The position numbers were made by a program, and so were the translations under genes. Source: an uncultured Pseudokineococcus sp. (lineage in GTDB: Bacteria > Actinomycetota > Actinomycetes > Actinomycetales > Quadrisphaeraceae). From it: a stretch of 64,000 nucleotides of DNA. The notes beneath the pieces are model-generated. The model was not told the DNA's origin, searched no databases, and saw only the letters and a list, made by a program, of their open reading frames with translations. The DNA lies in NCBI RefSeq assembly GCF_947499845.1, contig NZ_CANMPM010000013.1, positions 1-64,000 on the forward strand. The letters run 5' to 3'. This document shows, in pieces, positions 34,121-42,093 of this stretch; the first letter of the stretch is position 1; every line of letters starts with the position of its first letter.

Positions 34121-34159
34121 GGGCGGGAGCTCGCCGGGGTCTGAGGGCGGGAGCTCGCC
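34103..34159. repeat. 24-bp tandem repeat spanning the LLM gene stop
   Basis: The unit GAGCTCGCCGGGGTCTGAGG (first 20 bases) is repeated at 34103 and 34127 with a 9-bp third fragment at 34151. The first copy carries the LLM stop codon, so duplication began from the gene end. It resembles the stop-codon repeat after the DUF2332 gene in layout, but not in sequence. Confidence 0.92.
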
Positions 34160-34163
34160 GCCG

Positions 34164-34243
34164 GGGAGGACGAACCTCCCGGCGGCGTGCTGCGCCGCAG
34201 GTCAGCGTGCTGCGCCACCGCTCCGGGTGGGGTTCGTCCTCCC
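34164..34243. terminator. Long-range inverted repeat between convergent genes
   Basis: 13-bp perfect arms GGGAGGACGAACC (34164-34176) and GGTTCGTCCTCCC (34231-34243) flank a 54-nt loop, in which GCGTGCTGCGCC occurs twice (34185 and 34206). It lies between the LLM gene and the leftward NADP oxidoreductase, and probably acts as a bidirectional terminator. Confidence 0.55.
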
Positions 34244-34270
34244 GGGCGGCAGCCGGTCGGCGGGCTGCGC

Positions 34271-35296
34271 TCAGAGGTCGGGGTCGAGGCGGACGAGCAT
34301 CTTCCCGGTGTTGGCCCCGGACAGGACGCCGCGGAAGGCGTCGAAGGCGCTCTCGACGCCCTCGGTGGCCGTCTCGCGGTAGACGACGTCGCCGCGGGCG
34401 ATCCACCCGGCCATCTCGCGGGTGAACTCCTCGGTCCGGTCGAGGTGGTCGGTGACGATGAAGCCCTCGAGGCGCAGGCGCTTGCCGATGGCGACGCCCA
34501 GCGTCCGCGGCCCGGGGGGCGCCGAGGTGGCGTTGTAGCCGGAGATGGCGCCGCACAGGGCGACGCGGCCGTGGTCGCGCATGCGGGGGAGGGCCGCCTC
34601 GAGCGTCGGGCCGCCGACGTTGTCGAAGTAGACGTCGGCGCCGTCGGGCAGCAGGTCGCGGAGCAGGTCGGCCGGCGACGCGCTGCGGTGGTCACCGGCG
34701 CGGGTGAAGCCCGCGTCGTCGAGGAGCCAGCGCACCTTCTCCTCGCCGCCGGCCGTGCCGACGACGGCGCTCGCGCCCTTGAGGCGGGCGACCTGGCCGG
34801 CGACCGAGCCGACCGCGCCGGCGGCCCCGGAGACGAGGACGACGTCGCCCTCGCGCATCTGCGCGACGTCGAGGACGCCGACCCAGGCGGTGAGGCCGGT
34901 GGTGCCGAGCACGCCGAGGTAGGCCTGCGCGGGCGCGAGGTCGGCGTCGACGACGCGGACGGCGTCCGCCCGCAGCACGGCGCGCTCGCGCCAGCCGCGG
35001 TCGTGGAGGACGCAGTCGCCCTCGGAGACCCCCTCGACGCCGTCGCCGACGAGCTCGACGACGCCGACGGCGCCGCCGGTCATGGGCTCCTCGAGCCGGA
35101 AGGGCGGCACGTAGGAGGGCCGGTCGTCCATCCGGCCGCGCATGTACGGGTCGACGGAGAGCCAGGTGTTGCGGACGCGGACCTCGCCCGGGCCGGGGTC
35201 GGGCACGTCGACCTCGTCGAGGCGGACGTCGGAGGGCTGCGGCTCGCCCTGCGGGCGGGCGACGAGGGACCACTGGCGGCTGGGGGCGAGGGCCAT
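34271..35296 (-). CDS. NADP-dependent medium-chain oxidoreductase (leukotriene B4 dehydrogenase/CurA-like)
   Basis: 341 residues. It is a zinc-free MDR enzyme of the quinone/alkenal reductase group: LSVDPYMRGRM (about 48), GTTGLTAWVGVLD, Rossmann motif VSGAAGAVGSVAGQ (about 157), YFDNVGGPTLEAAL and the substrate-side GAISGYNA. It probably reduces the C=C bond of alpha,beta-unsaturated aldehydes or ketones with NADPH. The ATG at 35296 lies 6 nt after a TAGCGT -10, so a leaderless transcript is expected. Confidence 0.93.
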   Translation of the reverse strand: MALAPSRQWSLVARPQGEPQPSDVRLDEVDVPDPGPGEVRVRNTWLSVDPYMRGRMDDRPSYVPPFRLEEPMTGGAVGVVELVGDGVEGVSEGDCVLHDRGWRERAVLRADAVRVVDADLAPAQAYLGVLGTTGLTAWVGVLDVAQMREGDVVLVSGAAGAVGSVAGQVARLKGASAVVGTAGGEEKVRWLLDDAGFTRAGDHRSASPADLLRDLLPDGADVYFDNVGGPTLEAALPRMRDHGRVALCGAISGYNATSAPPGPRTLGVAIGKRLRLEGFIVTDHLDRTEEFTREMAGWIARGDVVYRETATEGVESAFDAFRGVLSGANTGKMLVRLDPDL

Positions 35297-35302
35297 GCCC
35301 CG

Positions 35303-35308
35303 ACGCTA
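35303..35308 (-). promoter_or_regulatory. -10 box TAGCGT, leaderless (leftward)
   Basis: On the minus strand TAGCGT ends 6 nt before the ATG of the NADP oxidoreductase. Confidence 0.65.
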
Positions 35309-35373
35309 CGTCGGTGGGAGGGCCGTCGCGGTCGTCCGGTCGGGGCGGTCCCCGCGCGGGTCGGGAACAGCGC

Positions 35374-35403
35374 GTGACCAGCGGCCGTTGTGCGCAGTAC
35401 AGT
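35374..35403 (+). promoter_or_regulatory. Probable tmRNA promoter
   Basis: GTGACC (35374-35379; overlapping TGACCA) and TACAGT (35398-35403) are spaced 17-18 bp and lie about 85 nt before the mature tmRNA 5' end. Confidence 0.55.
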
Positions 35404-35487
35404 CGGTGGCCCAGCGGGCCTCCGGGAGACCGGGCCGGCTGGACCGGGACCACCGCCCAGGCGGCGGCCCCGGGGACAACTCAACAG

Positions 35488-35855
35488 GGGGGTGACAGGT
35501 TTCGACGTCGTTCTCTGAGCCAGGGGAAGCGGGTCGAGGATGCAAGGTCAACTCGTTGATGCTCCTTGCAAACCTATAGGTGCCGATTCCAAGCGCACCG
35601 ACTTCGCCCTCGCCGCCTGAGCGAGGAGCAGAGGTCCGTCGGTCTGAGAGTGCTCTCGACTCAGTAACCGGCGTCAGCTAGAGAGCCACTGGGTGCGGTC
35701 CTCGCCATCGGGGCCGCTCCGACATCCAGATGGCTGGGCCCGGGTCAGCGGCGCGCCTGCGCGACCGCTGGGGCCGAGAAACTCCCGAGCAGGCTGCACC
35801 CGGAGAAGCCCTGGCGATGCGACGACGGACCCGGGTTCGATTCCCGGCACCTCCA
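35488..35855 (+). ncRNA. ssrA: tmRNA (SsrA)
   Basis: About 368 nt. The 5' acceptor arm GGGGGTG and the following ACAGGTTTCGAC pair or match the 3' end (GGGTTCGATTCCCGGCACCTCCA) to form the tRNA-like domain; the T-arm GGTTCGATTCC is unmistakable. The tag frame at 35582-35620 reads ADSKRTDFALAA then TGA, the typical actinobacterial ALAA-ending degradation tag. CCA is not encoded: the acceptor is followed by CGT, so it must be added. It works with SmpB, encoded upstream. Confidence 0.96.
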
Positions 35856-35863
35856 CGTGAGAC

Positions 35864-35899
35864 GGCGAAGGCCCCGACCAGCAGGTCGGGGCCTTCGCC
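35864..35899 (+). terminator. tmRNA terminator
   Basis: GGCGAAGGCCCCGACC (35864-35879) and GGTCGGGGCCTTCGCC (35884-35899) form a perfect 16-bp stem with loop AGCA, 9 nt after the tmRNA end. It also serves the convergent oxidoreductase gene. Confidence 0.88.
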
Positions 35900-35922
35900 G
35901 TGCCGCGGGACGGGCGGGCGCC

Positions 35923-37140
35923 TCAGTCGCCCGTGATCCGCCCGCGCAGGGAGCCCTCGTCCTGCGACGAGGTGTCGGCGAGCACCTGCGTGGCCTCGTC
36001 GGTCTTCCCGGGCACGTCCCACAGCAGCACGCCGGTGACGCGGCCGTCGTCGTCGAGGTAGTAGACGACCCCCGGGCCGCCGACGCCGTCGCCCGACTGC
36101 CAGTCCTGCACCGTCCGCGCGGAGCCGTCGAGCGTGCCGACCGCCTCGTACCGGGTGCCGAGCACCTGCGAGTAGAAGAACGGCGTGTGGTCGTGGGCCT
36201 CGGTGCGCCCGGCCATGAGCTCGCCGACCGCCTGCCCCATGGTCTTGGCGTTGTCGACGTGCTCGACCCGCGTCGTCCCGAGCACCCGGTCGGGGTACTG
36301 GGCGACGTCCCCTGCGGCGAAGACGTGCGGGTCCGACGTGCGCAGGTGCTCGTCGACGACGACGCCGTCGTCGACGGTCAGCCCGGCCGCCTCGGCGAGG
36401 TCGGTGAGCGGGACGATGCCGAAGCCGTAGACGAGCGCGTCGGCGCCGAGCGTCGTGCCGTCGTCGAGCTCGACGTCGACGCCGTCCTCGCGGGCCGACC
36501 CGCCCGCCACCTTGGCGCCCGTGCGCAGGGCGACCCCCGCTTGCTCGTACAGGCCCTGGAAGTGGCGGGCCAGCTCGGGCGGGAACATCGAGGCGCCGAG
36601 CACCTCGTCCGGCGTCACGAGGGTGGTGCGCGTCTCGTTCTGGACGAGCGCCGCGGCGAGCTCGGTGCCGATGTAGCTGCCGCCGGCGACCACGACGTGC
36701 CGCTGCTCGCCCGCGAGCCGCCGCAGACGGCGGTAGTCCTGCGCCGTGCGGAAGGACAGGACGCGCGGCCCCTCCTCGACCGGGCCCGGCTTGGGGCGGC
36801 CGCCGGTCGCCAGCAGCAGGGACTCGTAGCCGAGGACGTCGCCGCCGTCGGTCGTCACCGTCCGCGCCGCCGGGTCGAGCGCCGTCACGCGCACCGACGT
36901 GCGCACCTCGGCGCCGGTGGCCGACGCGGTGCCGGCGTCGTTGTCCGCCTCGGTGAAGTCGGGGTCGGTCCAGAGCTTCTTGGACAGCGCCGGCCGCGTG
37001 TAGGGCGGGTCGGCGTCGTCGCCGAGGACGACGATGCGCCCCTCGGGGTCCCGGCTGCGGATGCCGCGCGCGGCCGCGTCGGCCACCATCCCCCCGCCCA
37101 CGATGACGTAGGGCGCCCGGTCCGTCGTCTCTGCTGCCAC
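35923..37140 (-). CDS. FAD-dependent pyridine nucleotide-disulfide oxidoreductase
   Basis: 405 residues: FAD-binding YVIVGGGMVADAAARGI (about 10-27), NAD-binding VVVAGGSYIGTELAAALV (about 148) and the second FAD motif VFAAGDVAQYP (about 275), plus a reductase C-terminal domain. It resembles ferredoxin or rubredoxin reductases of the apoptosis-inducing-factor group; no redox-active CxxC pair is seen. The partner is unknown. The GTG at 37140 has GAGGAGG at good distance. A TAGCGT on the minus strand at 37196-37201 is a likely -10, giving a leader of about 50 nt. Confidence 0.93.
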   Translation of the reverse strand: MAAETTDRAPYVIVGGGMVADAAARGIRSRDPEGRIVVLGDDADPPYTRPALSKKLWTDPDFTEADNDAGTASATGAEVRTSVRVTALDPAARTVTTDGGDVLGYESLLLATGGRPKPGPVEEGPRVLSFRTAQDYRRLRRLAGEQRHVVVAGGSYIGTELAAALVQNETRTTLVTPDEVLGASMFPPELARHFQGLYEQAGVALRTGAKVAGGSAREDGVDVELDDGTTLGADALVYGFGIVPLTDLAEAAGLTVDDGVVVDEHLRTSDPHVFAAGDVAQYPDRVLGTTRVEHVDNAKTMGQAVGELMAGRTEAHDHTPFFYSQVLGTRYEAVGTLDGSARTVQDWQSGDGVGGPGVVYYLDDDGRVTGVLLWDVPGKTDEATQVLADTSSQDEGSLRGRITGD

Positions 37141-37292
37141 GTCTGCCTCCTCGGGCCGTCCCCCGCCGGGGCCGGCGTCGTCGGTCGATGCCGCCACGCT
37201 AGGTCGGCTCCGGGTGACCCGCCCGGTGGTGGTCCCGGTGGTGGCCCCGGTGCTCGGACGCGGCCCTCCCGCGCGCGGACCGCCCCGACCCC

Positions 37293-37298
37293 TAGCCT
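37293..37298 (+). promoter_or_regulatory. -10 box TAGCCT near the GAP-family gene start
   Basis: TAGCCT ends 8 nt before the GTG; a CCGGAG sequence lies in between and could act either as leader or as ribosome site. Confidence 0.5.
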
Positions 37299-37306
37299 CC
37301 GGAGCC

Positions 37307-37984
37307 GTGGTCGGCCTCCTCCTCGCCGTGCTCGGTCTGGCCCTGGCCGGCGTCGACCCCGCGGGGGCGCTGCTCCTCGGGGGCGCCCTGGCGGCCGGCG
37401 CCACGCGCCGCGGCGCCCTCGCCCACGCGGCGGCGTGCCTCGTGGGCGTCCCGCTGATCGGGGTCGTCCTCTCCCTCGTGCTCGGGGTCCGGGCCGACCG
37501 GCTCGACCTCCTCGGGCTGCTGCCCGACGGCCCGGCCGCCGTCGTCGAGGTCGCGCTGGCCGTGGTGCTGGCGGTGTGGGCCGTGCTGCGCCTGCGGGAC
37601 GGCCGACCGCGGCCGGGACGGCGCAGGCGCCTCCGGCCGGGCGATGCCGCCCTGCTCGGGGCGGGGGGCGCCTGGGCCCTCTCCGCCCTCCTCGACCCGA
37701 CCTTCCTGTCCGTCGTCGTCCTCGCCGCCCGCACCGACCGCTGGACCGACGTCGTCGCCGCGCACGCCCTCTACTCGGTCGTCTCCCAGCTGCCCCTGCT
37801 CGTCCTCGCCCTGGCCGTGCTCGGCGGCCGGCACGAGCCCGTCGTCCGGTGGCTCACGCGCACCTGGGAGCGCGTGCGGCCGGTCGCCCGGCACGTGCTG
37901 ACGGCGGCGCTGCTGCTCGTCGCCGTCCTCCTGCTCGCCGACGGCGGGGCGTACCTGCTCACCGGGCGCTTCCTCGTCGGCTGA
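37307..37984 (+). CDS. Multi-pass membrane protein, GAP/LysE-like family
   Basis: 225 residues with about six hydrophobic helices. It starts VVGLLLAVLGLALAGVDPAG, has a basic cytoplasmic loop (LRDGRPRPGRRRRLRP) and ends in LLVAVLLLADGGAYLL. The repeat-like organisation with ALSALLDPTFLSVVVLAA resembles the GAP (Sap) family of actinobacterial exporter-like proteins. The function is unknown, possibly export of glycopeptidolipid precursors or small molecules. It converges on the diguanylate cyclase gene with a 13-bp gap. Confidence 0.75.
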   Translation: MVGLLLAVLGLALAGVDPAGALLLGGALAAGATRRGALAHAAACLVGVPLIGVVLSLVLGVRADRLDLLGLLPDGPAAVVEVALAVVLAVWAVLRLRDGRPRPGRRRRLRPGDAALLGAGGAWALSALLDPTFLSVVVLAARTDRWTDVVAAHALYSVVSQLPLLVLALAVLGGRHEPVVRWLTRTWERVRPVARHVLTAALLLVAVLLLADGGAYLLTGRFLVG

Positions 37985-37997
37985 GGGGTCTGGCGGG

Positions 37998-39590
37998 TCA
38001 GGAGCCCGCCGGGGCGCCCGCTCGCTCCGGCTCGGGGCCGGGAGGCGGCATCGCCGGGCCCCCGTCGGCGAGCCCTCCGGGGGGCGACCAGGTCAGGGTC
38101 CGGGTGGGCCCCCGACCGCGCTTGCGGTCGTACATGGCGCTGTCGGCGCCTCTGAGCAGGACGTCGGCGAGGTCGTCCACCCCGCCTGCCGTCGCGGCGC
38201 CGACGGAGGCGCCCACGCGGACGGCCCGGCCGTCGTCGAGCACCACCGGGGCCGCGACGGCGCTGGCGACGCTCGCGGCCAGCTCGTCGGCACCGCCGGG
38301 CAGGCGCCCGGGGGGCGCCAGGACCGCGAACTCGTCGCCGCCGAGGCGCACCACCAGGAGGTCGGGGCCCGCGGCGACGTGCAGACGCCGACCCACCTCG
38401 CGGAGCACCGCGTCGCCGGCCGCGTGCCCCCAGGCGTCGTTGACGGCCTTGAAGCCGTCGAGGTCCAGCAGGAGGAGGTGGTGGGTGCCCTCGGCGGGCT
38501 CCTCCAGCGCCTCGAGGAGGGCGCGGCGGTTGGCCAAGCCCGTCAGGTCGTCGGTCAGGGCGAGCCTGCGGGCCTCCGTCGCGCTCCGGGCCTGGGCCAG
38601 CGCCAGGTGGAGCCGGACGAGCACCGCACCGAGGGTCGTCACCGCGACGGCGACCAGCGCCGCCCCCGCGGGTCCGGGAAGGAGCCCTCGCAGGCCCAGG
38701 ACGGCGACCGCGGCGGCCGCCGCCACGAGCAGCGGCAGGCTCGACCTCGGCGCCGCCACGGACCTCGTGCCCGGGGAGCCCGCCACCGCACCGGCGGTGA
38801 GGGTCACGAGCCCCACGCCGTAGGTCCAGCGGTGCAGCGCCCCGGCCAGGTCCGGGAGCGGGACGTCGGCGGCGAGCAGACCGTCGGCGCCGGCGAGCGT
38901 CAGGCACCCCGTCGCCAGGAGCGCGGCGCCGGCGTCCGGCCGTCGCTGGCGGCGGAGCACCTGCAGGCCCACCAGGGCCGCCAGCGCCAGCCACACCGCC
39001 GGGTAGCCGAGCGCCAGCGCCTGCTCGGCGTCGAGGTGGCCGAGGTGCAGCGGCACGGCGAGGAGTCCGACGGCGGCGCTGGTGGCCCCGCCCACGAGGA
39101 CGACCACGTCGGCGGCGAGCGCCGCCCACCAGGGCGCCCGCGGCGCCGAGAGCGGGCCGCGGGCGGGCGGTGCCGCGACGTCGAGGAGGAGGAAGGGGGT
39201 GACGCCGAGGAAGGAGGCGGCGAAGAGGCCCTCGACGGGGCTGGGGGAGACGAGGGCCGCGGAGCCGGACCCCTGCTGGGCGACGGCCGACCAGGCGGCA
39301 CCAGCGGACCACAGCAGCCACCCGACGAGCAGCGACGCCGTCGCAGCTCGGCCCCCGGGAGCGGCGAGCCGGAGGCCCAGCCGCGCGAGGGGGAGGCTGA
39401 GCCAGACGACCGTGAGCGCGGTCAGGAGCAGGTCGGCCGCGCCCCCTGGGCTCAGGAGCCCGCCGACGACGAAGCCGACCAGTCCTACCGGGACGCTCGC
39501 CGCCAGCGCGACGTCCGCTCGGTGCGGCCACCGGGCCTCCCCGCCGACCCCCTGCGTCGAGGCTCGACGACGCACCCGTCCCCCCGTCAC
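37998..39590 (-). CDS. Membrane diguanylate cyclase (GGDEF)
   Basis: About 530 residues. Eight or more hydrophobic helices occupy roughly residues 25-330, followed by a short linker helix (HLALAQARSATEARRLA) and a GGDEF domain beginning LTDDLTGLANRRALL. The active site is RLGGDEFAVL, intact. The product-inhibition I-site RxxD normally five residues before it reads AGPD, so feedback inhibition by c-di-GMP is probably lost. There is no EAL domain. It synthesises c-di-GMP in response to an unknown membrane signal. Start uncertain: GTG 39590 chosen; ATG 39653, GTG 39668 and GTG 39575 are possible. Confidence 0.9.
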   Translation of the reverse strand: MTGGRVRRRASTQGVGGEARWPHRADVALAASVPVGLVGFVVGGLLSPGGAADLLLTALTVVWLSLPLARLGLRLAAPGGRAATASLLVGWLLWSAGAAWSAVAQQGSGSAALVSPSPVEGLFAASFLGVTPFLLLDVAAPPARGPLSAPRAPWWAALAADVVVLVGGATSAAVGLLAVPLHLGHLDAEQALALGYPAVWLALAALVGLQVLRRQRRPDAGAALLATGCLTLAGADGLLAADVPLPDLAGALHRWTYGVGLVTLTAGAVAGSPGTRSVAAPRSSLPLLVAAAAAVAVLGLRGLLPGPAGAALVAVAVTTLGAVLVRLHLALAQARSATEARRLALTDDLTGLANRRALLEALEEPAEGTHHLLLLDLDGFKAVNDAWGHAAGDAVLREVGRRLHVAAGPDLLVVRLGGDEFAVLAPPGRLPGGADELAASVASAVAAPVVLDDGRAVRVGASVGAATAGGVDDLADVLLRGADSAMYDRKRGRGPTRTLTWSPPGGLADGGPAMPPPGPEPERAGAPAGS

Positions 39591-39706
39591 CCCGGAGGCC
39601 GGTCCCCCGCCGCGCGGGACTCTGCCAGGGCCCGGCCGCCCCTGAGGGCACATCGGGGGAAGCCGCACGGACGGGTGAGCGTCGTCCTCACGAGGTCCGC
39701 GCCGCG

Positions 39707-39712
39707 TACGGT
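39707..39712 (+). promoter_or_regulatory. -10 box TACGGT, leaderless rnz promoter
   Basis: TACGGT ends 6 nt before the RNase Z GTG. Confidence 0.62.
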
Positions 39713-39718
39713 CGCGCC

Positions 39719-40648
39719 GTGCCGGCCCGCGAGCTCGTCGTCCTCGGGACGTCCTCGGCCGTGCCCACCCGGACCCGCAACCACTCGGGGCACCTCCTGC
39801 GCTGGGACGGCGCGGGGCTGCTCGTCGACCCGGGGGAGGGCACGCAGCGGCAGATGCTGCTGGCGGGCGTCTCGGCGTCCGACGTCGACGTCGTCGCCCT
39901 CACGCACGAGCACGGCGACCACGTCCTCGGCCTGCCCGGCGTGCTGCAGCGGCGGGCCATGGACGGGCTGACGACGCCGGTGCCCCTCGTCTTCCCGGCC
40001 GCCGCGGCGCCCCTCGTCGGGCACCTGCTCGGTGCCGCGGCGCACGCGGGCTCCCTGGCGCTCCCGTGCCCGGTCGAGGGGGACGGCCCGGTGCGCGGGC
40101 CCGACGGCGACCCGCTGGTCGTCGGGGGCGCCGTGCTCCACGCGGTCGCGCTCGACCACCGCGTGCCCGCGTGCGCCTACCGGCTCGTCGAGCCCGACGG
40201 GCGGCGGATGCTCCGCGAGCGGCTGACGGCGCGGGGCGTGCGAGGGCCGGACGTCGGCGTGCTGCAGCGCGAGGGGCGCCTGCGGACGGCGTACGGCGTC
40301 GTCGCGCTCGAGGAGGTGAGCGAGCACCGCCCCGGGCAGGTCGTCGCCGTCGTCGAGGACACCCGGTGGTGCGAGGGGGCGCTGCGCGCCGCCGGGGGCG
40401 CCGACCTGCTCGTCTGCGAGGCGACCTTCGCCGACGCCGAGGAGGAGCTCGCCGGGCCCTACGGTCACCTGACGGCGCGGCAGGCCGGGCGCATCGCCCG
40501 CGAGTCCGGGGCGCGGCGCCTGGTGCTGACGCACTTCTCCTCGCGCTACCCCGACGTCTCGCCGCTGCTGGCGCAGGCGCGCGAGGAGCACGACGACGTC
40601 GTCGCCGCCGTCGACCTCGAGCGCGTCGCCGTCCCGTCGCGCCGCTGA
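39719..40648 (+). CDS. rnz: Ribonuclease Z
   Basis: 309 residues with a metallo-beta-lactamase fold: the Zn-binding THEHGDHVLGLPG (about 61-73), VCEATFADAEEELA (Asp-bearing motif IV), HLTARQAGRIAR (tRNase Z hallmark His) and LTHFSSRYPD. It removes 3' trailers from tRNA precursors. This matters for genes without encoded CCA, such as the tmRNA here. The start is leaderless. It is followed by an intergenic repeat cluster. Confidence 0.94.
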   Translation: MPARELVVLGTSSAVPTRTRNHSGHLLRWDGAGLLVDPGEGTQRQMLLAGVSASDVDVVALTHEHGDHVLGLPGVLQRRAMDGLTTPVPLVFPAAAAPLVGHLLGAAAHAGSLALPCPVEGDGPVRGPDGDPLVVGGAVLHAVALDHRVPACAYRLVEPDGRRMLRERLTARGVRGPDVGVLQREGRLRTAYGVVALEEVSEHRPGQVVAVVEDTRWCEGALRAAGGADLLVCEATFADAEEELAGPYGHLTARQAGRIARESGARRLVLTHFSSRYPDVSPLLAQAREEHDDVVAAVDLERVAVPSRR

Positions 40649-40690
40649 GGCGCCCTCAGGGGTGGCTCCCGGCTCGGCCTCCTCAAGCGG

Positions 40691-40838
40691 GTGGGGGCGT
40701 CACGTCCGCGTGCGAGGGGTCGGCAGGGGTGAAGGAGGCGTCACCTTCGCGTCCGAGGGAGCCTCGGGGGGGAAGGAGGCGTCACCTTCGCGTCCGAGGC
40801 GGTCTCTCGGGTGAAGGGGGCGTCACCTCCGCGTCCCG
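40691..40838. repeat. Four-copy direct repeat, about 41-bp spacing
   Basis: Four similar segments of about 27 bp begin near 40691, 40729, 40770 and 40811, built on GAAGGAGGCGTCACCTTCGC followed by GTCCGAGG. The middle two are identical over that core. They fill the interval between RNase Z and the convergent sulfotransferase gene (40649-40849), which contains no gene that I can see. GGCGTCACC within each copy is the most constant part. Confidence 0.88.
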
Positions 40839-40849
40839 GTGCGTGCGCC

Positions 40850-41737
40850 TCAGCGGTGGAGCCAGGTCCGCAGGTCGTGCGGGAGGAGGGCGCCGACCCG
40901 GGCGTCGTACCGCGCGAGGACGTCGGCCGGCGCCGCCGCGCGCCCGTCGCCCGAGCGGCCGCCGCGGAAGAAGGCGCGCCGGTCGAGCAGGACGCCGGCG
41001 TCGGGCGCCACCTCGTCGGCGCGCTCGCGCATCGCGCCGAGGGTCGTCGCCGCGGCGACGGCCCGGACCTCGTCCTCCGAGGCGTCGACGTCGAGGCGGT
41101 CGGCGAGGCGCCGCACCTCGCCCGGGGGGTCGGCGAGCAGGTCGGCGTAGTGGACGAGGACGACGTCGCGGCTGCCCGTCCGCCGCGCCCACGCGTCGCG
41201 CAGGTGGTGCGCCACGCCCGGCAGGGAGTCCAGCGCGACCCGCGGGTCGGGGTCGTCGTCGACCCACCGCGCGAGCCAGTCCTCGAGCGGCGGGCGCTCG
41301 CGGGCCGGGCCGGCGGCGGGGCGGGGTCCTCCGCTCAGGCGGGCGAGGGCGGCCCGGTCGAGGTTCGCGCCCTGGTGGAAGAGCGACACGGCGGCGTCGA
41401 GCGGGTGCCGCGCCACGACGACGTACGTCACGCCGTCGACGAGCGGGACGCCGTCGAGGGGCGTGTGCGTCTTGAGCACCCGTCGGTGATCCTGCGCGGC
41501 GAGGCGGGCCGCGAGCGCGTCGACCGGCTCGACGAGGTGGTCGACCCACGGCGCCAGCACGGGCAGGCGGTCGGGCAGCGGCCCCGGGCCGTGGAGGAGG
41601 TGGAGGAGCACCGCCTGCACCCACGTCGTCCCGTGCTTGGAGCGCGTGCTGACGACGACGTCGCCCGCCCGCAGCGGCACGGCGTCCCAGCGGGCGCCGT
41701 CCTCGTCGCCGGAGCGGTAGCGGCGGCGCGCGTCCAC
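40850..41737 (-). CDS. Sulfotransferase family protein (PAPS-dependent)
   Basis: 295 residues. The 5'-phosphosulfate-binding loop is TRSKHGTTWVQAVLLHLL (about 31), the 3'-phosphate contact VARHPLDAAVS (about 107), and the C-terminal RRAFFRGGRSGDGR corresponds to the RKGxxGDWK signature. It transfers sulfate from PAPS to an alcohol or amine; the acceptor is unknown. It is cytosolic-type, similar to Sulfotransfer_1. The -10 TAGCGT 7 nt before its GTG overlaps the stop codon of the upstream small gene. Confidence 0.9.
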   Translation of the reverse strand: MDARRRYRSGDEDGARWDAVPLRAGDVVVSTRSKHGTTWVQAVLLHLLHGPGPLPDRLPVLAPWVDHLVEPVDALAARLAAQDHRRVLKTHTPLDGVPLVDGVTYVVVARHPLDAAVSLFHQGANLDRAALARLSGGPRPAAGPARERPPLEDWLARWVDDDPDPRVALDSLPGVAHHLRDAWARRTGSRDVVLVHYADLLADPPGEVRRLADRLDVDASEDEVRAVAAATTLGAMRERADEVAPDAGVLLDRRAFFRGGRSGDGRAAAPADVLARYDARVGALLPHDLRTWLHR

Positions 41738-41744
41738 GGGCGCG

Positions 41745-41750
41745 ACGCTA
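41745..41750 (-). promoter_or_regulatory. -10 box TAGCGT, leaderless (leftward)
   Basis: On the minus strand TAGCGT ends 7 nt before the sulfotransferase GTG. Its TAG is also the stop codon of the preceding small membrane gene. Confidence 0.6.
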
Positions 41751-41942
41751 GCCGCGGCGGCGCCCCACCCTGCGCAGGACGGCCAGCCAGAGCCCGACGA
41801 GGGCGATGACCGGACCGGCCACCGCCCAGAAGCTGCTGCCCGTCATGGGGCTGCCGCCGACGACGCCCACGCCCTGGAGCGTGAAGAGGAGCCCGAGGAG
41901 GAGCAGGACGACGCCGACGACGGTGAGGACGCGGGAGGTCAT
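41748..41942 (-). CDS. Small two-helix membrane protein
   Basis: 64 residues from ATG 41942. There are two hydrophobic helices ([20 protein letters not shown] and [19 protein letters not shown]) joined by a [14 protein letters not shown] loop, with a basic C-terminus (RRVGRRRG). It is typical of abundant small actinobacterial membrane proteins of unknown function. No clear Shine-Dalgarno is seen. It lies between the sulfotransferase gene and the terminator of the formaldehyde dehydrogenase gene. Confidence 0.72.
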   Translation of the reverse strand: MTSRVLTVVGVVLLLLGLLFTLQGVGVVGGSPMTGSSFWAVAGPVIALVGLWLAVLRRVGRRRG

Positions 41943-42010
41943 GGACCCATCGTGGGCGCCGCGCGCTGGCCGTGCCCACCGGCCGCGGGCCCGGCCGGCC
42001 GGCCGGAGAC

Positions 42011-42051
42011 GCCCAGGGGCGCACGTCCGTGGCGGACGTGCGCCCCTGGGC
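42011..42051 (-). terminator. 19-bp stem terminator after formaldehyde dehydrogenase gene
   Basis: GCCCAGGGGCGCACGTCCG (42011-42029) and its exact complement at 42033-42051 leave a 3-nt loop. It is about 43 bp beyond the dehydrogenase stop and is the longest simple hairpin in the window. Confidence 0.88.
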
Positions 42052-42093
42052 GCGGTCGGCGGGCCGGTGAGCGGCACGGCCCGCCTCACGGCG

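Noticed and set aside
35821-35855. Stand-alone tRNA gene suggested by the T-arm GGTTCGATTCC
   Set aside because: It is the tRNA-like 3' end of tmRNA; no anticodon arm is present. No other tRNA or rRNA was seen in the window.
40691-40838. CRISPR array
   Set aside because: Repeats are few, imperfect, with spacers of only about 13 bp, and no cas genes are nearby. The same reasoning excludes the 41-bp array at 60760 and the cluster at 54561.
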